This document shows, piece by piece, positions 43,891 to 54,530 of a DNA stretch of 64,000 nt; the stretch's first letter is position 1, and every line of letters starts with the position of its first letter. The notes beneath the pieces are model-generated. The model saw only the letters and a list, made by a program, of their open reading frames with translations, ran no database searches and was not told the DNA's origin. This DNA is from Notamacropus eugenii. Lineage: Eukaryota; Chordata; Mammalia; Diprotodontia; Macropodidae. The DNA is taken from contig NC_092875.1 in assembly GCF_028372415.1 (NCBI RefSeq), positions 189,811,522 through 189,875,521 on the forward strand, in the 5' to 3' direction. Both the position numbers and the translations under genes were made by a program.

Positions 43891-44039
43891 TTAGATATTT
43901 GATGAGCTGCCAACTGGGTGAATTTGACTTGTACTCCTCCTCCCTAGTGGGCAGATGCAGCTAGGACTAATGGATGGAGATTTCAGTTCAAGACAAGGTA
44001 AAACTTACCAATAATTGCAGCTATCCAAAAGAGGAATGT

Positions 44040-44210
44040 CCTTAGGAAGCAATTCGGAGTTCCCAGTCACTAAGCCAAATTGGCATCCCTAGAGGTCTTC
44101 AAGCAGATGACCACTCATCAGAGATATTGTACACAGGATTTGGGCAGCCATTAGACTACAGTCCCTTTAATGTGAATGTTCTGATTCTACAGAATGTGAT
44201 TTAAAATACA
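44040..44210 (+). repeat. CR1/L3 LINE 3' end fragment
   Basis: gcatccctagaggtcttcaa, gcagatgaccactcatcag and attgtacacaggattt are the late CR1/L3 ORF region, ending near ctgattctacagaatgtg. Confidence 0.65.
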
Positions 44211-44607
44211 TCAAATCAAAATATTTCTTCTCCTGGACTTGCCAACATTAGAAACAATTCTCTGAAATGAGACATTGCTTCCCAAAGGACTCTTCTAAAA
44301 TGCATATATGTTGCCTAAGATGGTATAATACGGTAGCACCCAGAAATTATGCCTTACTATAACAACTAGCACAGCATAGGACATTGAGAAAATAGGATTC
44401 GGAGGAGGTAAATATGGATGGGACAGGAGGCCTAAAACTCAGAGAACTTACTAGAGAAGATAATGTCAGGTTGTATGCTGTATTAGGGGTCCCCTGTAAG
44501 GATACAGGATGCCCAAGTAGTTAAGGGAAGCCAAAGCAAGGATGTAGCAATAAGAAAGATGGGAGAATTATTTAACAAGTCTTGACTTCTTCACAATTCT
44601 CTGCAGG
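44211..44607. other. unassigned DNA
   Basis: Nothing recognised. Confidence 0.3.
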
Positions 44608-44873
44608 GAAGGCAGTAAGCATTTATTAAGCACCAACTATGTGCCTGGGACTATGCCAAGCATTTTTCAAATATTGTCTCATTTAATTCTCACAGCAACC
44701 ATGGAAGGTGGGTGATATCGTTATCCTCATTTTATAGTTGAGGAAATGGAGGCAAACAGAGGTTAAGTGACTTTCCTAGAGTCACATAGCTGGGAAGTAT
44801 CTTAGGCCAACTTCCAACTCAGGACTTCCTGACTCCAGGACAAGTATTCTATTGACTGGACCCTCTAGCTGCC
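44608..44873 (-). repeat. MIR SINE, nearly full length
   Basis: Antisense, from agcatttattaagcaccaac and tctcatttaattctcacagc through ggttaagtgactttcctaga to a head gaccctctagctgcc. Confidence 0.9.
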
Positions 44874-44879
44874 AGAAGC

Positions 44880-45140
44880 AGATTCCTACAATCTCCAACG
44901 TGAGGTAAGTTTTGAAGAGAATTGGAGATTCCCTGGGGTCCAGAAGATTTGGACTGAAATGACTGAACAACAACAAAAAGAGATTCCAGGAGACAGAGAT
45001 GAGGAGAGCTTCATTCCAGAAAGGGCTGGACGAGGTATACAAGGGTTGAGAGATAATGAGATGGAATATAGTGTGTGAGGAGCATTAAGACCAGCTTGGA
45101 TTGTACAGTGAGTGAGAAAGGACCGTGGATGTAAGGAACT
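44880..45140 (-). repeat. L2 LINE fragment, antisense, with SINE tail remnant
   Basis: L2 antisense words gagcttcattccagaaaggg, ggagcattaagaccagcttg and gattgtacagtgagtgagaa. A SINE end, actgaaatgactgaacaaca, is embedded at 44954-44973. Confidence 0.55.
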
Positions 45141-45689
45141 GGGATGCTAGGCAGGCTGAGCTGGCCATCACACTCTTGGCCAGAGGACCTACTTGAACAT
45201 GCTTGGACAGCTTGGTCCCCATCTCTTCACATGGGCAAAGCTTCCCTGGGGGTTCGCTCCCCTTCAGTGATGAGGCTTTCCTTTCCCAAGAAATGCACCA
45301 TCCCCTTGTACTTATGGAAGTAGCTGGAAGTATCTGATGGCAGATACCAGGAAAGAAATTTTTAAATGCCTGTACTTAGCTTTCTTCAAAGCCTGGGATA
45401 CTTATCACCTTCTCATTTTATTTCTAGAGACATCTGGATTCTGAATCCATTACCAAGCTTCTAACAGTTAAATGCCAGTTCCTACCTGCCTCTACAAAAT
45501 TTGCTCAGACATCTCTAACATATGAGTCCCCAAGTTCCCAGCCTGAGTTAGGCAACATGTCTCTCGTCTCTAAAGAATGAATACTCTCTCACTATCTTGC
45601 TCTATATCTGTAAAACATTCATTAAGGCATAACACACAGTTTTGAATGTCTGTTGATCAATAGTTTACATTTTCTGGCTTTAAGAGCAG
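45141..45689. other. unassigned DNA
   Basis: Nothing recognised in about 550 bp. Confidence 0.3.
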
Positions 45690-46180
45690 AATAAACATTT
45701 AGAATAGAGTTTGATTCCTCCTAAGTCCACAAAGAAAGAAATGGGGCTAAAAGACATAATATGTCTGGAGAAAGGGAAAGGGAAGGGTTAAGCTAAAACC
45801 TTGGGATCAGGGTTTGAAGAGATTTAAATAGCAAACCCAAGTGGGAACAGAGTAGACCATTGGAGTTTAACGGATAATGGTCCGACTTCTGTTTGGGGAA
45901 AATCATTGGGGAAGCTGTCTAAAGGATAAAAGGGAGGCATCTGAGGAAGACAGACAAATCAGAGGGCTATTACAATAATTCAGGTGAGAGGTGATGAGGG
46001 CCCTTGCTAGGGTGGCAATCAGGTGAATAGAGGGAAGGTTACTGCTCTGAAAAATATTGTGGAGGGAGAGACAGCAAGACTTGGCAATTGACTGACTGTG
46101 AGAGTGGGGAGTAGATAAAACTGAGTTTGGGAATCTGGGAATGGTGATGGTGGGGGAGAATTAAGAGCTATTGGTACCAA
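45690..46180 (-). pseudogene. L2 LINE, antisense body
   Basis: Antisense words: accattggagtttaacggat, gctattacaataattcaggt, gagaggtgatgagggccctt, gacttggcaattgactgact and gagaattaagagctattgg, in L2 order. Confidence 0.7.
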
Positions 46181-46439
46181 TGATCTTCCATGGAGTCCTC
46201 CTCTAGTGCCTCATGGTGGCCTGGATGTGCCTCTGGGGTCTTGAAGGCTCTCATTCCTCTTCAGGCTGCACCCCAGACTTGCTCAATCACATGCTAGCTC
46301 TTCACCCTGAATCTCACCCCAACCCTGGAATTCTAACATTGGATGTGCTCTCTGACCCTACAGCCTCTCCCTCTGACTGGACAGTTCCTCCTCCTAGAAC
46401 CTCCATTTAAGAAGAGTGCTCACACCAACCATGTCTCTT
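46181..46439. other. unassigned DNA
   Basis: C/T-rich, with no recognised exon. The 65-codon plus frame at 46213-46410 is unsupported. Confidence 0.3.
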
Positions 46440-46610
46440 TCTTTTCCATGATGTCCTCTGGGCATCCCTTACCACCCCCCATGAGGTAAATGCTTTCTCT
46501 GCCCTCCCCCAGATTCTTTTTTGCATGTTATATGGACTATTTCTACTTCTGTTTGTATTCCCAGCCCTTAGTACACATTAAGTGCTTAATAAATGCTAGT
46601 TAACTGATCG
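46440..46610 (+). repeat. L2 LINE 3' end
   Basis: tgtttgtattcccagccctt, agtacacattaagtgcttaa and taaatgctagttaactgatc. Confidence 0.7.
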
Positions 46611-46624
46611 AAGGTTATGCCAGT

Positions 46625-46710
46625 AGGGTCAATTAGTCAGTCAATAGGCATTTAGTAAGTTCTTGCTGTATACCAGGCACTGAGCAAAGTGTTTGAAATT
46701 CCAACAACAG
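46625..46710 (-). repeat. L2 LINE 3' end, antisense
   Basis: tcaattagtcagtcaatagg, catttagtaagttcttgctg and tataccaggcactgagcaaa. It sits head to head with the sense L2 end just before it. Confidence 0.7.
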
Positions 46711-46714
46711 TGAA

Positions 46715-46935
46715 TGAATTCTTAGAGGAAGGAGGGAGGGAGAGAAAACCTTATTATATATTTAACTTTATTATATATTTTAAAAGATAACTTTATTTTA
46801 TATTTAAAAGGAATATCAAGTAGTACATAATAGATTTGCAGTTTCGTGTACAATCATCTTTTTTTTCTTTTCTACTATGTTATGGAAATGCTTGTTTTAT
46901 TTCTTATGGTGAAAATAAAACAGTTTTTTAAAAAA
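46715..46935 (+). mobile_element. LINE-1 3' end
   Basis: ggaaggagggagggagagaa, ttatatttaaaaggaatatc, aagtagtacataatagattt, gcagtttcgtgtacaatcat, tgttatggaaatgcttgttt, then an A/T-rich end. Confidence 0.85.
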
Positions 46936-46944
46936 GAAATGAAG

Positions 46945-47100
46945 TAGGGAAGAAGCATTTATTAAGCACCTACTGCATACCGGGTACTGTGTTAAGCACT
47001 TTACAAACACTATCTCATTTAATCCGTATAACAACCCTTCAAGGAAAATCCTGTTATTAACCTCATTTAACAGTTGAGGAAATTGAATAAGAGATCAATC
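46945..47100 (-). repeat. MIR SINE tail, antisense
   Basis: agaagcatttattaagcacc, ctgcataccgggtactgtg, tctcatttaatccgtataac and aacagttgaggaaattgaat. Confidence 0.8.
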
Positions 47101-47109
47101 CTAAGACAG

Positions 47110-47330
47110 TTCAGGTTTGAAACTGAATGTTAATTGGAGAGGAAGAACCCATATAATTCTGGATATAGCCTATAAGAAGTTATTGATACTCAAGGATGTG
47201 AGAGGGATGGGAGGGAGAGAGAGAGAGTTTGGACCTCACATTTTAGAAAGGATTGTTAAAAAATTTTTTACATGTAAATGGGAAATATTTAACAACATAA
47301 ATAAAAATAATTTTTAAAAAACTCTTAGAA
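47110..47330 (+). mobile_element. LINE-1/HAL1-type 3' end
   Basis: gatgggagggagagagagag, ttttttacatgtaaatggga and aataaaaataatttttaaaa. The ending resembles the 3' end of the HAL1-like element at 35234-37851, not the terminus at 46715. Confidence 0.6.
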
Positions 47331-48124
47331 GTGGTGCCTAAATTAGTCTACCGCCTTGAAATACAAAAATAGACCATCCAGAAATCTCTCTTCTTTGGGT
47401 CCTTAGAATCCTTGGGACTATGGTTTTGGAAGTCTCTTGTTCATATGGACCAAGCTAAGCACTGCCTTTGACTGGCACCAAGGGGTGGACAGATTAAATG
47501 ACTGGTGGGTTTCTGGAGCTATAAACACCCCAAAGCAGCCTCTCACTCTGAAAAACCATTGCTTGGTTGTTTTTAGGCCCTACTTGCTATTGAATTAATA
47601 ACATCACATCATATTACTGCCCTTCATCCACAGCTGTTTAGTTTGAGTTGGGTGACACAAGACATGTTTCTAAAAAGATGGTTAGGGCACAGGAGAAATA
47701 CACTCTTAAATGGCAGTGGTATTTTTAAGATCACATTCATCCAAGTCCCTCTGGTGTTAATGCCCTTTATGAATAAATAGGTTGTGACATTTCTGGAGGT
47801 TTAAGCTCTTTTCCCAGCACCAATGCTTTGCCTGCTCCACTAGTACAATGGTTCATCACCTATGAGGCCATACCTTTTGCAGAATGCTGTTTTGCCTGGT
47901 TAACTGATAGCTCTACCCATTATGTAATAGGTCCTGGGTTTACTGATTGCTCTACCCATTATGAAACAAGTACTGTGTATACAACCAGACCAGTAGTGCA
48001 GTAACTAATACATTAATCTTAAAGAAATTAATCAATATAATATCAATTATATGATCAATTATGTTGTTTATGTTAGTAATACCATTTATACAAATTAGTA
48101 TAAAATAAATTCCATTAAAATAAT
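47331..48124. other. unique DNA with a 39-bp tandem duplication
   Basis: No recognised repeat family. 47901-47939 and 47940-47978 are two adjacent 39-bp units sharing gctctacccattatg; the rest is diverged. It is AT-rich after 47990. Confidence 0.4.
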
Positions 48125-48320
48125 TAAGTGATTGATTCAGTAATGGGGGCCACCCAATCCTTTAGGATGAGAGTTCTGGCAAGTCTTCCCAGTGGGTTCA
48201 GATATGAGCTGCATGACTGACTTGTTGGTTACCCTGCATGTCAAGACATCACCCATAATGTCATTGGTCCTCTTTGGAAATGATGTATCAACACCAATAA
48301 TAGCATGACTGGCATATGAG
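48125..48320 (-). repeat. RTE-related tail, antisense
   Basis: catcacccataatgtcattg, gtcctctttggaaatgatgt and gtgggttcagatatgagctg. The order parallels the antisense element at 42000-42270 and the RTE-type tails, but it is diverged. Confidence 0.4.
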
Positions 48321-48572
48321 AGAGCCCTGAAGGATGAAAATGACAAGATTTTTATATACTGATTCCTGGGTGTTAGTCATTCCCAGATGAGCAGTCTAGG
48401 ATATGGAAAGAACTTTGGGGCCAGCACCTATGTAGGAATATTGCTGATGCCTCCCATCACATGCAGTTGTTTGCAGAACATGTCATGCAGAAATATCATG
48501 TCATGGCCCCCTTGCTATGTTATAGTGAATGAGGGACTCTACACGTATATATAATCCTCTTAACTAAAGCTG

Positions 48573-48842
48573 ATGCCCCTACTTCTGCTCATAACAGTCA
48601 CTACCTCTGTCTTTGAAGATCAGTTTAACATCTCATATGACTCTCAACTTATCTCTAATCAGAAAATTGGTTACATTGACTCTCCTCCTCTTGATTGCTT
48701 CATGAGGTTTGTCCATACTGTGGTTGATTCTTATTCAGGATATGACATTCCAGTGCCATTTAAATCTAACACCATGGCAGTTGTCACCACCCAATTCCTT
48801 ATAGAGCATACCTTTCTTCTTTATGAGCCAAAATCTATCTGA
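48573..48842 (+). pseudogene. endogenous retrovirus pol remnant (integrase core)
   Basis: An 89-codon frame carries a tryptophan-less version of the start of a retroviral integrase catalytic core: IGYIDSPPLD, then VDSYSGY with the first catalytic Asp, then a TTQFLIEH-type helix region. The later catalytic Asp and Glu are not found in frame. It resembles pol of ERVL-like or related elements, but the class is inferred only. Old and decayed; the preceding RT and RNase H are not recognisable. Confidence 0.5.
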
Positions 48843-49800
48843 AGCTTACTTTTCCAGGATATTTTGTATTTGTAGTATCTATCTGTTCAGTTCAGGTGTA
48901 TATCATCCCTATTCCTAGTACTGGGATTGTACTGATGATATATACAATGAGTCTTCAAAGGAACTTCCAATACTTTTATTTAGCTATACCAAACCATTAT
49001 TTTTCTATCTATGCAATAGTCTATACAATATCAAATATAAAGGAACTATAGCAATGTATCAGCTTGGCCCAAGATCATTTCTATCTGAATCCAAATGAAA
49101 AATATGAGTGGAATAAGATCATAAGAGAGGGAAAAGAGAAAAGCAATCAAAATAGATGGCCTCCACCAAGGTGGGCCCTCAGACTCAGTCAGATACTCCT
49201 GTGCCTCTATACTTCTGTACTACTATACTTCTAGTGGAGGCATAAATTATTGTTTACATTCCTGCCCTTTTGGGCACTGAGCAGTAAACAAGGTGCTATT
49301 GACTCTATATGTCTTGTCGTCTGCCATAGTCCAACCCTAGTAGGAGAAATGGCTTCTCACCCAACTCTATGTATAGAAATATTGCCAAACTGGAAGGGAT
49401 TCAAGATCCCTGGGTTACATCAGCATGGTTTTCTCAATTGCCTTTCTCCGGAAAAAGAGGTGGGATTCTTGGCAACTACCAATAAGTTTACCAGCAACAA
49501 AGCTTGGCTTCTTGAAAGGGGGTGCACCTCTCTTCTGAAGGAGTTGTCATGGAATTTCAGTGCTTAAATACGGAATTCTAAGGCTCCCTGAGAACTTGCT
49601 GAAGTAAGACAAGGGTTTTGCATTGATGTGGCCATGTGAGTCCTTTGCCTCACTTTCAGGATTCCTGCCCAGAGAAATAAAGTACTGAGTCCTCTCTGTT
49701 TGTCCAGGGTAAGTATCTGGGTAAGTATCTGTGAATTTTAGCTGTTCTTTACTCTGAGTTTTTAGAGTAGCCTTCTGAGTAAGTCAATACCAGTCTTGGG
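48843..49800 (+). repeat. probable remainder of the retrovirus, including an LTR-like 3' end
   Basis: Downstream of the integrase remnant are a polypurine run at 49118-49142 (aagagagggaaaagagaaaa), a TATA-like aaata at 49562 and an AATAAA at 49674. A duplicated gggtaagtatct follows at 49707-49730. The order is that of pol, PPT and 3' LTR with no env. No opposite LTR is in the window to confirm it, and the 105-codon frame at 49250-49567 has no recognised domain. Confidence 0.3.
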
Positions 49801-50071
49801 CCAGGAGACTCTCAAGGAGATTTGATAATGGAGAGTACCTTCAAGGACCAGGTATTGGATGAGATAACTAATGAAATGCATAAACTTAAAGTAAGAGAGC
49901 TAGATAAAATTGCAAAGTTAATATGGTTTGGCTTCAGAACACTGTAGCTACTTCTATGCATACACATGTAAAAGAATCTGTGCTAGGAACTGAAAACACC
50001 AAGATATGAAACCATAATGCAATTCTAGGCTTTGTGAATAAAATTATATTATCTAGAATCCTGGAGGTTGG
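49801..50071. other. unassigned DNA
   Basis: Nothing recognised; a vague L1-like purine-rich stretch at 49840-49920. Confidence 0.25.
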
Positions 50072-50322
50072 CCAGATAGGTGGTATAGTGAATAAGGAAT
50101 CAGGAAGACTCATCTTCCTGAGTTCAAATTCAGTCTCAGACACTTACTAGCTATGTGCAAATCACTGGGCAAATCACTTAACCCTGTTTGTTTCAGTTTC
50201 TTCATCTGTAAAATGAGCTAGAGAAAGATGGCAAACCACTCCAGTATCTTTACCAAGAAAACCCCAAAAGGAGTCACAAAGAGTTGGACAAAACTGAAGC
50301 AACCCAACAACAACAACAACTC
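50072..50322 (+). repeat. tRNA-derived SINE, GGAGAAGGAAATGGC-tail type
   Basis: Head ggccagataggtggtatagt, cttactagctatgtgcaaat, CORE cttcatctgtaaaatgagct, tail gatggcaaaccactccagta, tctttaccaagaaaacccca and a terminal (CAA)n. Confidence 0.9.
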
Positions 50323-50409
50323 AGGAAATAACGGTTCTAACTTTATTCTGAGGTGGACAGACATCTTGAATGTTGAGTTATGTTCTAGGTAACAATTTTA
50401 GAGGGATAT

Positions 50410-50610
50410 TAAGCATCTGAGAGACAGTAAGGTCTAGTGAATAAAGACCTATGACACATACTGGTTGTGTGACCCTAGACAGATTATTTAACCTCTCAGT
50501 CTCCCCAGACAATTCTATAAGAACATAAGCTGCATAACAGTTGCTGGTATGTATTGGTAGAAGGAGTTTCCTGACTGGATAATGGCTACTGCTGAAATCA
50601 CAGGTTCAGA
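50410..50610 (+). repeat. MIR/THER1-related SINE
   Basis: agtaaggtctagtgaataaa, gtgtgaccctagacagatta, ttaacctctcagtctcccca, gacaattctataagaacata and gtagaaggagtttcctgact. Confidence 0.65.
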
Positions 50611-50739
50611 GAAAAAAAAGCATCTAAGAGAGGGTGAACAAGATGATGAAGGTTATATAGAAACCATATGTGTAAGAAATGATTGAAAAAACTGAAGATA
50701 TGTAGCCCGAAGATGAGAAAGACTAAAGAAACACAAAAT

Positions 50740-50950
50740 TATGGTTCATGTTTATACGATGCTTTCAAGTTTGCCAAGTACTTTATATATGTTAACTCAT
50801 GGGGAAGGTGTTTTTCCTTTTTTACAAATGAGGAAACTGAGGCAGAGGCTAAGTGACTTGTCCAACATCACACAGCTAGTAAGTATCTGAGATTGGATTT
50901 GAACTCAGATCTTTAAGTTCTGTGCTCTATTCACCATGTCATCTACCTGC
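50740..50950 (-). repeat. MIR SINE
   Basis: Antisense: gtttgccaagtactttatat, ttttacaaatgaggaaactg, aagtgacttgtccaacatca, cacagctagtaagtatctga and tctattcaccatgtcatcta. Confidence 0.85.
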
Positions 50951-50969
50951 ATCTGTGTTGATAGCTTGA

Positions 50970-51290
50970 CATGATAACTGTCTTTAAATATTTGAAGGGC
51001 TGTCACAGAGGAAAGAGGCTTGCTCAGTGTTTTTCCAGGGGGATGTAACAGTAGGTGAAAGTAGCAGGGAGGCAGATTTCAATTCTATATAAGAAAGAAC
51101 TTTCTAACAATTAACACCATCCACCAGTGGAACAGGCTGCCTTTCAAATTAGTGAGCTCCCTATCATTGGAAGTGCTCAAAAAAAGAACGAATAACCATC
51201 TGTTAGGGTTACTATAGAAGGAGTTGGAGATTTAATTAGATCCCTCTGAGGTCCTTTCTAATTCTAAGATTCCACAAAGCTGGGTGAATA
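50970..51290 (+). repeat. CR1/L3 LINE 3' end
   Basis: Sense order: tttaaatatttgaagggctg, gtgaaagtagcagggaggca, tatataagaaagaactttct, aacaattaacaccatccacc, agtggaacaggctgcctttc, gtgagctccctatcattgga and ctgaggtcctttctaattct. It encodes the very C-terminal end of a CR1/L3 ORF2. Confidence 0.85.
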
Positions 51291-51329
51291 CGGCATGCAT
51301 TTCATAGAGAACATTTGATAAACGGGTGC

Positions 51330-52080
51330 TGCCAATTACTTTTAAAATAAAATGCAAACTCTTTAGCCTGACCGTTAAGGCCCACCACAATCCAGCTCCA
51401 ATCTCCCTTTCCAGCCTTATGTCAGTCAATCAGCATTTGTTAAACATTTACTATGTGCCAGGCACTGTGCTAATCACTAAGGATACAAAGAGAGGCAAAA
51501 ATATCCCTGCTCTGAAGAAATTTGAATGTAATTAGGGAAGAAAACATATAAATAACACTGTACGTGCAATATATATATGCAAAAAACTTGGAAGGAAATC
51601 ATATGGGGTACAACTTAGAAATACCTCCAGCAGGTGAGATTTAAACAGTCTTGAAGGAAGCCAAGGACCTCATTCCACTTCGCCTATTGTATATTCTAAC
51701 CAAACTGGAACACTATTTCCCAAAATTCCACATGCTGTGTCCCACCTCCACATGTTACCATAGGTCATTCTCCATACCTGGAATTCACGTCCTCCTAATC
51801 TGTGCCATTCAAAATCCTTCAAGGCTCAAAAAAGCACTACCTTTTCCATTAAGCAATCCCTGAAGACCCCTTATTCAGATTTCCCTAGAGCAGTTTGAAC
51901 GGATCTCTCCTTTGTCCCTATCTCACCCAATCTTGTGTTTTTCTTATCTATGCACATATTGTATCCTTCATCAAGAAGAACACATGTTCTGTCTGCAAGG
52001 GCATTTTTAGATTTGTAGCCCAGTGGCTAGCATAATGCCTGGCAAATAATAGATACAAAACATGTTGGTTGAATATGTTG
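51330..52080 (+). repeat. L2 LINE 3' region split by an antisense L2
   Basis: Left part 51330-51421 (aaggcccaccacaatccagc, cctttccagccttatg). Right part 51666-52080 (ggtcattctccatacctgga, cttcaaggctcaaaaaagca, ttctgtctgcaagggcattt, cataatgcctggcaaataat). Both are sense L2 in order. Confidence 0.75.
51422..51665 (-). repeat. L2 LINE 3' region nested in another L2
   Basis: Antisense: tcagtcaatcagcatttgtt, actatgtgccaggcactgtg, ggatacaaagagaggcaaaa and gtgagatttaaacagtcttg. It lies inside the sense L2. Confidence 0.8.
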
Positions 52081-52084
52081 AGGA

Positions 52085-52305
52085 TTATTTGCCTACTAAT
52101 TTTGGGGGGAGGAATAGGGGAGAGTTTGCAAGAATGAAAAAATAAAAGAATTTACATGACAACTTTATTATACATTTAAAAAGAATAGCAAGTTGTACAA
52201 AGTAGATTTGGAGTTTCATGTGCTACTGTCTTTTTTATCATACAATGTTATGGAAATGCTTGTTTTGTTCCATAAATTAAAAATAAAATAAATAAATATA
52301 AAAAG
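52085..52305 (+). mobile_element. LINE-1 3' end
   Basis: gaatttacatgacaacttta, aaagaatagcaagttgtaca, gatttggagtttcatgtgct, gttatggaaatgcttgtttt and gttccataaattaaaaataa, then an A-rich tail with AAATAAATAAA. Confidence 0.9.
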
Positions 52306-53019
52306 AATAACATAATAATTCTGTATAATAGCAGGGTCAAAATAAATAGGAGAATTCCTTTTTCTCTTGACTCATATCCTATAGAAGAGACATTCAAAAA
52401 AATGGAGTTTTTGTGACACCTCACTCTAGGGCTCCCTGGATGAGCACACCGTGTATTCTTCATGGTCACTAAATCTGATTTTCATTAGGAAGGTATTATC
52501 TGAGTCCTCCTGTTAGAGGAATAACAATGACTTTTGTTGTTTATTTAGATTAAGGCCTTTCTCTGTTTTAACATGCAATCTACTCATCTCCCCATGTCCA
52601 AAATCCATAGAGCAAAGGGATATTTTTGCTTGTACCTTCACCTTTTTCCCTGGTCAATTGGTGAGCTATTTATAGACATTTATTGATTCAGATCCATCAG
52701 CAGAAGAAAAAGAAAGAAGCCTTGCAATTGTGGCTGCCATGGTAACGGGCATTTCACACATGTATTTTTGCATCCTAGCAGCTACTGTGTGGAGCTGAAG
52801 CAATGGAGCCTACCTGCAGCATCTGACTGCTCATTTACCCTTTTCAGAGGTAGAATTGAAAATGAGAGAATCTAATCACTGCTGTCACATAATCATAGTG
52901 TACTTGGCAAAAGAAAAATGAAGAAAGAAAAAAAAAGATGGTTAAGTGAAACCACAATGACTGAATTGACTCTCGTATCTGTCCTCTGGGGCATTCTAAG
53001 AGTGACGCTTCTTGATTAG
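52306..53019. promoter_or_regulatory. unique motif-dense island, candidate enhancer
   Basis: No repeat recognised. Motifs on the plus strand: AACAAT (52523-52528, SOX-like), TGTTTATTT (52538-52546, forkhead-like) and a perfect MEF2 consensus CTATTTATAG (52666-52675). An RFX X-box GCTGCCATGGTAAC (52733-52746) follows. Several good sites within 230 bp of unique DNA suggest regulatory sequence. No exon is seen; this is inference. Confidence 0.4.
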
Positions 53020-53520
53020 AAACTGTTGAATGTCTACTGAGTACCTGTTATGTATTTGGCACTCTGCCAGACACTATGGAGGATGCAGAAGAATATGAAC
53101 TATAGTACTTGTCCTTAAGGAACTTACAGTCCAAGTAAAGAAGTTAATATGCATGAAACAGGAGGTGATAAAAGACAATATAACGGCTATGGATAATCAG
53201 TGCTATAGGTCAGGGGAGTTTGGAGGAGAATGGGCCGCAGTGGCTTGAAAGGCTTCATGGAGAAGAGGGGACCAGATGTGGGCCTCAAATGAAAGAACTT
53301 TGATATGTGGATAGGATAAAGGAAAGGGCATTCTGGGAGTAGGGGACAACATGATCACTGAGATGAGAATGTTTGTGGGGCTGTGAGGTCAGTCTGATTA
53401 GAGCAGGAGGTACATGTCGGAATAACAAGAAACCATGTTGACCAGTCAGGAAAGGAGCAGATTATAAAGAGCCTGAAAACCAGGCAGAGAAAATAGGAAG
53501 TCATTAAAAATTTGAGTAAG
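53020..53520 (-). repeat. L2 LINE, antisense body
   Basis: gagtacctgttatgtatttg, gcactctgccagacactatg, cttaaggaacttacagtcca, ggcttcatggagaagagggg, gggcattctgggagtagggg, agattataaagagcctgaaa and ggcagagaaaataggaagtc, in L2 order. L2-like words resume at 53700-53830. Confidence 0.7.
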
Positions 53521-53524
53521 CAGG

Positions 53525-53695
53525 AAAATTATAGATCTAGAAGTGGAAGGACCCTCAGAGGTCATCCAATTACAGATGAAAATTAGGGCAAGTGATTTCC
53601 TCAGGTAACAATCACTGGAGCTTAGATTTGAACCTAGGTTCTCTGTCTCCGGAGCCAGTATTTTTCCCAGTACATGATGCCAAATACCATGTTGA
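53525..53695 (-). repeat. MIR3/THER1-like SINE
   Basis: Antisense: tagatctagaagtggaagga, ccctcagaggtcatccaatt, cttagatttgaacctaggtt and tttttcccagtacatgatgc. Confidence 0.75.
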
Positions 53696-54004
53696 AAGGA
53701 TGGTTGGTCTAAGTAGCAATGTGGACTGTAAAGATTTGAAGGAAGGTATGTGGGTTCTTAACAAATAACAGGAGTTCATCCTAGGTATCTGAGAACTGAG
53801 CAAAGAAATGAATGCAGGTCTGCTAAAGAGAAGACAAGAAATGGAAGAAGGAAAAGGAGGCTAAACAATCAGGCCAGAGGCCAAAAATGGGAACAACTTG
53901 ATGGCTAAAGAGTCTGTAAAGCTCTGCGCAGAGATGATAGAACCTCACAAAGACCTGCAAGGAAGCAAGAGAACAAAAACAGGTTTTGATTAGGATTATA
54001 AATT

Positions 54005-54180
54005 AAAGTTGTAAGAGACCTGAGAGACTTTTTCAACTCTTTTATTTTTCATAGGAGGAAACTGAGGCCCAGAAACATTTACTGGACTGTACATCATCTT
54101 ATGAGTAATAACTGAATGAACCTTGATTTGAACCCAGAACCTGCCAGTCTGTAGGAGGTATTCTTTCCACTACGTGAAGT
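54005..54180 (-). repeat. MIR3/THER1-like SINE
   Basis: Antisense: gttgtaagagacctgagaga, aggaggaaactgaggcccag, ccttgatttgaacccagaac and tattctttccactacgtga. Confidence 0.7.
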
Positions 54181-54349
54181 TTGTTTATCATTTGTTATCA
54201 TTTGGTTCTGCCTTGTTTAATGTTAAGAATTTATATAAGCTGTTATATCCTATTTTTATTCCATTTAATGTTTCTTTTAATTGATGATAATGACGTTCAT
54301 AATAAAAATTGCATGTAATTTAAAACTAGAGATGCTAATTTAGAGTAGG

Positions 54350-54530
54350 TGTCAAATAATAACAGCTCACACTGCTAGAGTGCTTTACACACATTATTTC
54401 TTTTGAACTTTGTAACAGCCCCTGTATTTAGATGTTATTATCACCCCCATTTTATAGATGAGAAAACTAAGCATCTTCAGAAAAGCGAGGTACTTGCTCA
54501 GAACTATATTGCTAGTATAACATTTAAAAA
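54350..54530 (-). repeat. MIR SINE
   Basis: Antisense: agagtgctttacacacatta, tttgaactttgtaacagccc, cattttatagatgagaaaac and gaggtacttgctcagaacta. Confidence 0.7.
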
